From: CAMLHU01 sp039917855 | GTDB lineage: Bacteria > Gemmatimonadota > Gemmatimonadetes > Gemmatimonadales > GWC2-71-9 | Assembly: GCA_039917855.1 (NCBI GenBank) | Contig: JBDSIR010000114.1 | Coordinates: forward strand, 1 to 6,953 | Reading direction: 5' to 3' | DNA length: 6,953 nt | Part shown: one piece after another, positions 1-5,894 of the stretch | How positions within the stretch are numbered: position 1 is the first letter of the stretch | Layout: every line of letters starts with the position of its first letter | Notes under the pieces: model-generated | Told to the model about the DNA's origin: nothing | What the model saw: only the letters and a program-made list of their open reading frames with translations | The model's database searches: none | Translations under genes and position numbers: made by a program

Positions 1-157
1 CCACCAGCGGGGCCGAATCGGCCAGATCGGCGAGATCGGCATAAGTCGGCGAAGGCGGCATCGCTGCAGCGACGGGATCCTGCGCGGCGAGCGGGGCCGT
101 CAGCAGCATGGCAGCGATGGCAATCGCTTGGGTCGGGCGGATTGGACGACAGATCAT
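1..157 (-). CDS. N-terminus of a secreted hypothetical protein (partial, runs off left edge)
   Basis: Reading the minus strand from the ATG at 157–155 gives 52 codons with no stop before the window ends. The protein begins MICRPIRPTQ, followed by a hydrophobic stretch (AIAIAAMLLTAPLAA, residues 11–25) and a plausible signal peptidase I site after LAA at residue 25. This is a clear Sec-type signal peptide, so the product is probably periplasmic or secreted. The mature part starts QDPVAAAMPP and contains the short repeat ADLADLAD at residues 40–47, made by near-repeats of GATCGGC-like DNA. I recall small uncharacterised exported proteins with a 'YADLADLA' start from sphingomonads, but this is memory and not a search. 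No strong ribosome binding site is visible; a GTGAG lies about 7 bases upstream of the ATG. It is divergent from the aroC block. The function is unknown. Confidence 0.6.
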   Translation of the reverse strand, partial: MICRPIRPTQAIAIAAMLLTAPLAAQDPVAAAMPPSPTYADLADLADSAPLV

Positions 158-250
158 CAACAAACTCACTGATTTAAGGACGACTGGCGCGGGCGCTTCG
201 GGCTTTCCCGGGTGACTGGAACAACCCTATCACAGGTGAATTGGGTGTTA

Positions 251-316
251 ATGGATAAAGCGTTGCGCGCCTCCGCCTTCGGAGTTATTGCTCCGGAAAA
301 GCGGGCTAAACCATAA
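251..316 (+). CDS. Possible 21-residue leader or small ORF
   Basis: The ATG at 251 opens a 21-codon frame ending in TAA at 314–316, giving the peptide MDKALRASAFGVIAPEKRAKP. An AGGTGA at 233–238 lies about 12 bases upstream and could act as a weak ribosome binding site. The peptide is basic, with one short hydrophobic patch, and has no recognisable domain. Its coding DNA contains CTCCG (271–275), CGGAG (280–284) and CTCCG (291–295), so the middle segment could pair with either neighbour. That arrangement could suit a leader peptide, but there is no run of one regulatory amino acid. It may be a chance ORF. I do not recognise it. Confidence 0.2.
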   Translation: MDKALRASAFGVIAPEKRAKP

Positions 317-322
317 CCAAGG

Positions 323-352
323 CCCGCAATCTGCTCTCCCGGGCAGCGGGCC
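323..352 (+). other. Imperfect stem-loop
   Basis: GCCCG near 323 can pair with CGGGC near 352, and inside it CTGC pairs with GCAG around an eight-base loop, with a few unpaired bases between the two helices. No T-run follows, so it is not a standard intrinsic terminator. It could be the 3' structure of the small ORF just upstream or part of an untranslated leader. The evidence is only base complementarity in GC-rich DNA. Confidence 0.25.
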
Positions 353-399
353 CCGCAGGGCAACCGGATTGACCGGCAGGGTGGAAGTTGGGAACTTGA

Positions 400-420
400 C
401 GCGGCGTGACAGCTTATGCA
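400..420. other. Abrupt junction where aroC homology begins
   Basis: To the right, the translation MQDRIEWLAGVR matches the chorismate synthase family from about residue 52 onward. To the left, the same frame meets a stop (TGA, 407–409) after two codons, and no frame encodes the missing 50 or so residues. DNA character also changes across this point, from moderate GC with a divergent secreted-protein gene to strongly GC-rich coding DNA. The simplest readings are a chimeric assembly join or a genuine deletion, insertion or rearrangement breakpoint. No insertion-sequence end, target duplication or attachment site is visible here. Confidence 0.5.
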
Positions 421-1468
421 GGACCGCATCGAGTGGCTGGCCGGCGTGCGCGCCGGGGAGACCCTCGGCGCGCCGGTCGCGATGCTGGTGTGGAATCGCG
501 ACTGGGACAACTGGAAGGACGTGATGGCGGCGGAAGGCACTCCGGGCGAGGCCCGCCGCCGTCGGCTCACCCGGCCGCGCCCCGGCCACGCCGACCTTAC
601 CGGCGTCCTCAAGTACGGCCGCGAGGACGCCCGCGACATCCTGGAGAGGGCCAGCGCCCGCGAGACCGCGGCCCGGGTGGCGGCGGGCGCACTGGCCCGG
701 CGGCTCCTGGAGGAGCTCGGCATCGAGGTCGGGAGCCACGTGGTATCGCTCGGTGGCATTGCAGCTACGCCGCCGGCCGAGCTGCCGGTCCCGCTCAACG
801 CCGCGAGCGACGCTTCGCGGGTGCGGATGCTCGACGCCGGGGCGGAGTCGCAGGCGGTGGCGCTGATCGACCGGGCCCAGAAGGACGGCGACACCTTGGG
901 CGGGGAGGTCGAAGTGGTGGCGCGCGGAGTGATGCCGGGCCTCGGAAGCCACGTCCATTGGGATCGGAAGCTCGACGGCCGCCTTGCCGGGATGCTGATG
1001 TCCATTCCCGCGGTGAAAGGGGTGGAGATCGGTCTGGGGTTCACGGCGGCGCGCCGGCCCGGCTCCCAGGTGCACGACCCGATCGTGGCGGCGCCGGCCG
1101 ATCCCGCGGCGGGTGGCTACCGGCGGCTGTCGAACCATGCCGGCGGCCTCGAAGGCGGGATGACCACCGGCGAGCCGCTGGTGGTGCGGGTGGCGATGAA
1201 GCCGATCGCCACGCTGATGAGTCCCCTCGCCACGGTCGACCTGACCACCGGTACCGCGGCCCAGGCCCAGAGCGAACGCTCCGATGTGACCGCGGTGCCG
1301 GCGATGGGTGTCATCGCCGAGGCGCTGGTCTGCCTGGTGCTCGCGGAGGCAGTGCTCGAAAAATTCGGCGGCGATTCGCTGGTAGAGCTTCGGCGGAACG
1401 TCGCAGGTTACCAGGACCAGCTGCGTGCACGGTGGGCGACTCTGACGGGTCTGCCCGCGGAGGAATGA
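416..1468 (+). CDS. aroC: Chorismate synthase, missing its N-terminal ~50 residues
   Basis: AroC converts 5-enolpyruvylshikimate-3-phosphate to chorismate in the cytoplasm, using reduced FMN; it is the last step of the shikimate pathway. The frame gives 350 residues, whereas the family usually has about 360–400. Visible hallmarks are the 'RPGHADL' segment (55–61), the second family signature from E77 to L93 (core ASARETAARV), 'NHAGGLEGGMTTGEPL' (240–255), KPIATL (262–267) and the third signature from R288 to L304 (core RSDVTAVPAMG). The first signature around GESHG, which carries an active-site histidine, and the following GRGxRM segment are both absent. The Met at 416 is therefore an accidental first Met aligned to about residue 52 of the family, not the native start, and TGA at 407–409 closes the frame. 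As it stands the product should be inactive. It ends 4 bases before aroK, consistent with an aroC–aroK operon. Identity is secure; intactness is not. Confidence 0.9.
   Translation: MQDRIEWLAGVRAGETLGAPVAMLVWNRDWDNWKDVMAAEGTPGEARRRRLTRPRPGHADLTGVLKYGREDARDILERASARETAARVAAGALARRLLEELGIEVGSHVVSLGGIAATPPAELPVPLNAASDASRVRMLDAGAESQAVALIDRAQKDGDTLGGEVEVVARGVMPGLGSHVHWDRKLDGRLAGMLMSIPAVKGVEIGLGFTAARRPGSQVHDPIVAAPADPAAGGYRRLSNHAGGLEGGMTTGEPLVVRVAMKPIATLMSPLATVDLTTGTAAQAQSERSDVTAVPAMGVIAEALVCLVLAEAVLEKFGGDSLVELRRNVAGYQDQLRARWATLTGLPAEE
1459..1463 (+). promoter_or_regulatory. Ribosome binding site of aroK
   Basis: GGAGG sits 9 bases upstream of the ATG at 1473, inside the last codons of aroC. It is the clearest Shine-Dalgarno in the window and fixes the aroK start. 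Confidence 0.75.
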
Positions 1469-1472
1469 TCCG

Positions 1473-2003
1473 ATGACCCAGCGACACATCATGCTCGTGG
1501 GACTTCCCGGCGCCGGCAAGACGACCGTGGGCCGTCTCGTGGCCCAGAAGCTCGCTACCGGCTTCGTGGACTTCGACCAGGTCCTGGTGCGGAAAGAGGG
1601 GATGCCGATCTCGCAGATCTTCGGGCTCCACGGAGAGCAGAAGTTCCGGGAGATGGAGCACCAGGTCGCGGAGAACGCGCTGAGCGGCCCTCCCGGTGTG
1701 CTGGCCCCCGGGGGCGGGTGGTCGGCCCAGCCGGGACATCTCGAACGGGCCCGTGAGGTCAACTGCTTCGTGATCTACCTCCGGGTATTGCCGAGCGCGG
1801 CGGCGGGCCGGGCCGGAGGGGATGGCACCCGGCCGATGCTGGTGGGGGACGACCCGGTGGCCCGGATGCGCCAGCTGACCCAGGAGCGCGAGCCATTCTA
1901 TATGAAGGCCGACGCCACCATCGGGAACGACTCGCCCAAGACCGCGGAACAGACCGCGGAGGAAGTGGTGAAGCTGGTCCGCGAAATGGCGGGCTGGAGC
2001 TGA
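1473..2003 (+). CDS. aroK: Shikimate kinase
   Basis: This cytoplasmic P-loop kinase transfers phosphate from ATP to the 3-hydroxyl of shikimate, the fifth step of the shikimate pathway. The 176-residue length is normal for the family. The Walker A motif is GLPGAGKTT (residues 10–18). The shikimate-binding DxD is D33 and D35 in FVDFD, followed by R59 in KFRE and the glycine triplet 80–82 (APGGGW), which binds the substrate carboxylate side. The lid arginine is R120 in TRPML, and R139 in the QEREPFY motif completes the site. All expected key residues are present, so the enzyme should be active. The start is supported by the GGAGG nine bases upstream. It lies 4 bases after aroC, so the two are likely cotranscribed and act in the same pathway. 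The symbol aroK is used over aroL by convention for the single shikimate kinase. Confidence 0.93.
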   Translation: MTQRHIMLVGLPGAGKTTVGRLVAQKLATGFVDFDQVLVRKEGMPISQIFGLHGEQKFREMEHQVAENALSGPPGVLAPGGGWSAQPGHLERAREVNCFVIYLRVLPSAAAGRAGGDGTRPMLVGDDPVARMRQLTQEREPFYMKADATIGNDSPKTAEQTAEEVVKLVREMAGWS

Positions 2004-2051
2004 CCATCAACTCGTTGCCAGGCAGGGTCTTGAGCAGCTCGCGCTTGCAAT

Positions 2052-2081
2052 GGGACCCGACCCGGTCTTTTTTGGTCCGGG
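2052..2081 (+). terminator. Weak terminator-like element with alternative hairpins after aroK
   Basis: GACC (2054–2057) can pair with GGTC (2064–2067) directly before six T residues (2068–2073), a weak intrinsic-terminator shape. A second, mutually exclusive pairing joins CCCGACC (2056–2062) to GGTCCGGG (2074–2081) with one bulged base, and places the T-run in its loop. The first stem is only four or five pairs, so termination would be partial at best. It lies in the only sizeable gap of the gene run, between aroK and topA. Confidence 0.3.
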
Positions 2082-2127
2082 AACCGGTTGACGTTCTGTT
2101 GAAGCGAGCACTGCACGTTGGAGCTAA

Positions 2128-4602
2128 ATGACGACTGGTAAGAGCGTGGCGAAGAGCCCGGCAAAAGCGAAGGGAAAGGTCAAGGCCAAGGCGCCGGAGT
2201 TGGCGGTCACCTCCGAGACCCCGACCAAGGTCTCGGCCGGGACGGGCAAGGTCTCGGCCGGGACGGCCAAGCTACCGCGCGGCCCGAAAAAGGCCGCGGG
2301 CCCTGTCGCGCGCAGCGGCCCCACGCTGGTGATCGTCGAGTCGCCCACCAAGGCGAAGACTATCGGCAAATACCTCGGCGCCGGGTACGACGTGAGGGCG
2401 ACGGTCGGCCACCTGATCGACCTGCCGACCCGTGAGCTCGGTGTCGACGTGGACAACGGCTTCGCGCCGAAATACGTGGTCATCAAGGGGAAGACCAAGA
2501 CCCTCAGCGAGATCAAGAAGGCGGCGCGCGCGGCCCGTGAAGTGATCCTGGCGACCGACCCCGACCGCGAAGGCGAGGCGATCGCCTGGCACGTGGCCGG
2601 CCAGCTCGGCGACAAGGTGCCGACCCGCCGGGTCCTCTTCCAGGAGATCACCAAGGACGCGGTGAAGGAGGCGATGGCCAATCCGGGGGAGATCGACCCG
2701 CAAAAGGTCAACGCCCAGCAGGCCCGCCGCATCCTCGACCGCCTGGTGGGCTACAAGGCGAGCCCGATCCTCTGGCGCACCATCAAGACCGGTCTCTCGG
2801 CCGGCCGGGTGCAGACGGTGGCGCTCCGGCTCATCGTGGAGCGCGAGCGCGAGATCCGTGCCTTCACGCCCGAGGAGTACTGGTCCATCGGGGCGCTCTG
2901 CGCCAAGGATGGCCAGGAGTTCGAGGCCGAACTGAAGAAGATCGACGGCAAGGAACCTGATCTCCCCGATGCCGCGACCGCCGAGCGGGTGGTGGGCGAA
3001 CTCCAGAAACTGCCCTTCGTGGTCACCAAGGTGGAACAGCGGCAGCGCCGCAAGCAGCCGAGCGCGCCGTTCACCACCAGCACACTGCAGCAGGAAGCCA
3101 ACAAGAAGATCGGGTTCAGCACCAGACGCACCATGCGCGCGGCGCAGGACCTGTATGAAGGCATCGACGTCGGAGTGGAGGGCCCGGTCGGCCTCATCAC
3201 CTACATGCGGACCGACAGCGTCCGGGTGTCCGACACCGCCATCGCGGCGGTGCGCGACTTCATCGTGCAGCATTACGGCAAGCCGTACCTGCCGGAAGCG
3301 CCGATCGTGTACAAGAAGGGGAAGGCCGCCCGGGTCCAGGATGCCCACGAGGCGATCCGCCCCACCGACGTGCGCCGCCGGCCCGAGGACGTGGCCAAGT
3401 TCCTGTCGCCCGACCAGGCACGGGTGTACCAGCTCATCTGGCAGCGCTTCGTGTCCTCGCAGATGATGCCGGCGGTCTACGACATGACGATCGTGGACTT
3501 CGACCTCGCCGACGGGAAGTACCTGTTCCGCACCAGCGGCTCGATCATGCGGTTCGACGGGTACCACCGGCTCTACACCGAAGGGCGCGAGGCCGAGGAA
3601 GGGAAGACGATGGACGACCTGTCACCCATCCCCCCCCTGGCGCAGGGGGACAAGGTCGATGTGAAGGAGATCGTCCCCGACCAGCACTTCACGGAGCCGC
3701 CGCCCCGCTTCTCCGAGGCGAGCCTGGTGAAGGAGCTCGAGCGCCTCGGCATCGGCCGGCCGTCGACCTATTCGGCGATCGTGTACACGCTCACCCAGCG
3801 TGAATACGTCAAGGTCGAGACCCGTCGCTTCTTCCCGACCGAACTGGGCGAGCTGGTCGAGCAGACCATGGTCCAGCAGTTCCCCGACATCTTCGACGTG
3901 ACCTTCACGGCGCAGATGGAGGACGACCTCGACCGGATCGAGGAGGGTTCGGTGACCTGGCAGCACGTCGTCGGGGAATTCTACGGTCCGTTCCTCAAGG
4001 ATCTCGAGTCGATCAACATCGAGGAGCTGGTCCTCGGCCGCCTCGGCATCAGCGACCCCGGTCCCTGTCCCAAGTGCGGGTCCAAACTCGAATTCAAGAG
4101 CGGGCGGTTCGGGCCGTACTTCGCCTGCGTGCGCTACAAGTCGAAGAAGGAGCGGGAAGGGAAGCCCGAGAGCGAATGGTGCGACTACACCAAGCCGCTC
4201 AAGCAGCAACGCGCCCCCGACCGCGAGACCGACGAGAAGTGCCACCTCTGCGGCAGCGCGATGGTCATCAAGACCGGACGGTTCGGCGAATTCCTGGCCT
4301 GTACGACCTATCCCACCTGCAAGGGGACGCGCTCCATCCCGCTCGGCATCAAGTGCCCCAAGTGCACCGAGGGGGACATCGCCGAGCGCCGCAGCAAGCG
4401 GGGGAAGATCTTCTACGGCTGCCTGCGCTACCCGGCCTGCGACTTCGTGGCCTGGAACAAACTCCTGGTCGAGCCCTGTCCCGCCTGCGGCTATGTCGGC
4501 CGCGAGCGGAAGATCACCAAGGCGGAGGGCGACGTGCGCACCTGCCTCAAGTGCGGCCACAAGGAAGTGGTCGCGGAGCCGGAAGAGGCGGCATTGGCGT
4601 GA
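2128..4602 (+). CDS. topA: DNA topoisomerase I (type IA)
   Basis: TopA relaxes negatively supercoiled DNA by cutting one strand through a transient phosphotyrosine link. At 824 residues it fits bacterial TopA. Residues 1–65 form a Lys/Ala/Pro-rich tail before the Toprim domain, which starts at TLVIVESPTKAKTIG with catalytic E71. The Mg-binding acidic triad is D144, D146 and E148 in TDPDREGE. The nucleophile is Y359 in ITYMRTDS, with R361 beside it. The C-terminus has four cysteine ribbons of the topoisomerase zinc-repeat type, beginning near C647, C705, C743 and C784; the first has a Lys/Glu-rich insertion before its last Cys, and the fourth is a CxxC…CxxC form. The ATG at 2128 has a GGAG four bases before it, a rather tight spacing. 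It overlaps trmFO by 4 bases. The long basic N-terminal tail is unusual compared with E. coli TopA, where the catalytic Glu is residue 9. Large antisense frames over this gene are codon-bias shadows. Confidence 0.97.
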   Translation: MTTGKSVAKSPAKAKGKVKAKAPELAVTSETPTKVSAGTGKVSAGTAKLPRGPKKAAGPVARSGPTLVIVESPTKAKTIGKYLGAGYDVRATVGHLIDLPTRELGVDVDNGFAPKYVVIKGKTKTLSEIKKAARAAREVILATDPDREGEAIAWHVAGQLGDKVPTRRVLFQEITKDAVKEAMANPGEIDPQKVNAQQARRILDRLVGYKASPILWRTIKTGLSAGRVQTVALRLIVEREREIRAFTPEEYWSIGALCAKDGQEFEAELKKIDGKEPDLPDAATAERVVGELQKLPFVVTKVEQRQRRKQPSAPFTTSTLQQEANKKIGFSTRRTMRAAQDLYEGIDVGVEGPVGLITYMRTDSVRVSDTAIAAVRDFIVQHYGKPYLPEAPIVYKKGKAARVQDAHEAIRPTDVRRRPEDVAKFLSPDQARVYQLIWQRFVSSQMMPAVYDMTIVDFDLADGKYLFRTSGSIMRFDGYHRLYTEGREAEEGKTMDDLSPIPPLAQGDKVDVKEIVPDQHFTEPPPRFSEASLVKELERLGIGRPSTYSAIVYTLTQREYVKVETRRFFPTELGELVEQTMVQQFPDIFDVTFTAQMEDDLDRIEEGSVTWQHVVGEFYGPFLKDLESINIEELVLGRLGISDPGPCPKCGSKLEFKSGRFGPYFACVRYKSKKEREGKPESEWCDYTKPLKQQRAPDRETDEKCHLCGSAMVIKTGRFGEFLACTTYPTCKGTRSIPLGIKCPKCTEGDIAERRSKRGKIFYGCLRYPACDFVAWNKLLVEPCPACGYVGRERKITKAEGDVRTCLKCGHKEVVAEPEEAALA
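2227..2268 (+). repeat. 21-bp tandem duplication inside the topA N-terminal tail
   Basis: Two adjacent 21-base copies (2227–2247 and 2248–2268) differ at one base. They encode KVSAGTG and KVSAGTA, so the duplication keeps the reading frame and lengthens the flexible basic tail by one seven-residue unit. It looks like a recent slippage or unequal-exchange event. Confidence 0.85.
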
Positions 4603-5894
4603 ACGCCACCGTCATCGGCGGGGGACTGGCGGGCTGTGAGGCCGCCTGGGCCCTGGCCGAGCGCGGAGTGAAGGTCACGCTGCACGAGATGCGCCCGGTA
4701 GTCCCCACGCCGGCGCACCAGACCGACCGGCTGGCCGAGCTGGTCTGCTCCAACTCCTTCAAGTCCACCGACCTCACCAACGCCCACGGCCTCCTCAAGG
4801 CCGAACTCGCCGACCTCGGCAGCCTGCTGCTGCCGGCGGCGGAGCGCGCGCGGGTACCGGCCGGGACCGCCCTCGCCGTCGATCGCGACCTCTTCAGCGC
4901 CGACGTGCACGGCCAGGTCACGACCCATCCCAACATCACCGTCGTCCGGGGCGAGCAGGTGGCACTGCCGAGCAATGCCGTCGTGGCCACGGGCCCGCTC
5001 ACCTCTGCCGCGCTGGCCGATGCGATCACCGCGCGGCTCGGGACCGGCTCGCTCGCGTTCTACGACGCCATCGCGCCGATCGTGAGCGTCGACTCGCTCG
5101 ATCACGAGGTCCTGTATGCCCTCTCGCGCTACGGCAAGGGGGAGGGGGACGACTACCTGAATGCGGCGATGGACCAGGAGCAGTATGAGACCTTCCTCAA
5201 CGCCCTGATCGCCGGCGACCAGTTCAGCGGGCACGCCTTCGACCAGGTGCCTTACTTCGAGGGGTGCCTGCCGGTGGAGGAGATGGCGCGCCGCGGGCGC
5301 GAGACGCTGCGGTTCGGCCCGATGAAGCCGGTGGGCCTCGCCGATCCGCGGACCGGGAAGGAAGCGTGGGCGGTGGTGCAGCTCCGGCGCGAGGACAAGG
5401 CGGGGCAGATGTGGAACCTGGTCGGGTTCCAGACTCGGCTCCGGATCCCCGAGCAGCAGAAGGTGTTCCGCGCCATTCCCGGCCTGGCCGGGGCGGAGTT
5501 CCTGCGCTACGGCAGCATCCATCGGAACAGCTATCTCAACAGCCCCGCGGCCCTCGGTCCAGGACTCACGGCCAAGGACGACGACTCCCTCTTCTTCGCC
5601 GGCCAGCTTACGGGAGTGGAGGGGTACGCCGAGTCGCTCGGCACCGGACTGATGGCGGGGATCAACCTTGCGCGACGGCTGCAGGGGAGGCCGGTGGCGG
5701 TCCCGCCGCCGACCACGATGCTCGGCGGGCTGTATCGGTATCTCCGCGAAGCCGACCCGAAGCATTTCCAGCCGATGAACGCGAACTTCGGGTTGCTCGA
5801 CCCGCTGGAGGGGAAGGTCAAGAAGGACCGGAAGAAGGAACTCCTGGTGGAGCGGGCCCGGGCCGACTTCGCGGCGTGGCGGTCGCGGCTATGA
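4599..5894 (+). CDS. trmFO: Folate- and FAD-dependent tRNA (uracil-54-C5) methyltransferase TrmFO
   Basis: TrmFO makes 5-methyluridine at position 54 of the tRNA T-loop, taking the methylene from 5,10-methylenetetrahydrofolate and reducing it through FAD. The 431-residue length is typical. The N-terminus is an FAD-binding Rossmann motif, VIGGGLAGCEAAWALAERG (residues 5–23), followed by HEMRP. Cys50 in ELVCSNSFKS and Cys223 in YFEGCLPVE correspond to the two functional cysteines of the B. subtilis protein (53 and 226, from memory); both are present. Further family blocks are NAHGLLKAEL, AVDRDLFSADVH, FYDAIAPIVS, GPMKPVGL, GVEGYAESLGTGLMAG and the C-terminal FQPMNANFGLLDPL. The start is the GTG at 4599, which overlaps the topA stop as GTGA, with a purine-rich GGAAGAGG ten bases upstream; starting there gives the family-standard N-terminus. 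Its stop overlaps the xerC ATG. The frame is open upstream into topA, but that part has no TrmFO content. TrmFO, unlike the SAM-dependent TrmA, is found mainly outside the gammaproteobacteria. Confidence 0.96.
   Translation: MNATVIGGGLAGCEAAWALAERGVKVTLHEMRPVVPTPAHQTDRLAELVCSNSFKSTDLTNAHGLLKAELADLGSLLLPAAERARVPAGTALAVDRDLFSADVHGQVTTHPNITVVRGEQVALPSNAVVATGPLTSAALADAITARLGTGSLAFYDAIAPIVSVDSLDHEVLYALSRYGKGEGDDYLNAAMDQEQYETFLNALIAGDQFSGHAFDQVPYFEGCLPVEEMARRGRETLRFGPMKPVGLADPRTGKEAWAVVQLRREDKAGQMWNLVGFQTRLRIPEQQKVFRAIPGLAGAEFLRYGSIHRNSYLNSPAALGPGLTAKDDDSLFFAGQLTGVEGYAESLGTGLMAGINLARRLQGRPVAVPPPTTMLGGLYRYLREADPKHFQPMNANFGLLDPLEGKVKKDRKKELLVERARADFAAWRSRL

Larger units (their letters stand above)
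158..415. other. Intergenic stretch without a substantial gene, between the divergent secreted-protein gene and the truncated aroC
   Basis: This stretch carries no convincing long reading frame on the plus strand. Long minus-strand frames that cross it are continuations of antisense frames over aroC. It is visibly less GC-rich than the genes to its right, especially at 150–320. It holds a 21-codon ORF (251–316) and two inverted-repeat areas (271–295 and 323–352). A CTTGAC hexamer at 395–400 resembles an alphaproteobacterial -35 element, but the matching -10 position (about 418–423) falls inside aroC and does not fit. None of the three forward frames encodes the GESHG segment expected for the start of chorismate synthase. 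Confidence 0.6.

Noticed and set aside
406..1476. Alternative plus-strand frame of 356 codons over aroC
   Set aside because: It overlaps the real aroC frame, lacks any motif and is strongly Arg/Gly/Pro-biased.
248..1762. Long minus-strand frame (about 504 codons) across aroC and aroK
   Set aside because: It lies antisense to two clearly recognisable enzymes, has no family resemblance and a low-complexity Arg/Pro/Ala composition typical of antisense frames in GC-rich DNA.
2088..2127. Promoter for topA with TTGACG at 2088 as -35
   Set aside because: No acceptable -10 hexamer occurs at 16–18 bases spacing (around 2110–2117 the sequence is CTGCACG-like), and the start would leave almost no leader.
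2272..3567. Long minus-strand frame (431 codons) opposite topA
   Set aside because: It is a shadow of the topA coding strand, rich in His, Arg and Ala with no motif. The same holds for minus-strand frames 3622–4560 and 4491–5765.
4074..4598. 5' extension of the trmFO frame into topA
   Set aside because: The upstream part is out-of-frame topA zinc-ribbon sequence with no TrmFO content; the FAD motif begins directly after the GTG at 4599.
5264..5890. 5' extension of the recombinase frame into trmFO
   Set aside because: It is only an open frame within trmFO with Arg/Gly/Pro-rich shadow composition. Recombinase homology starts near 6005.
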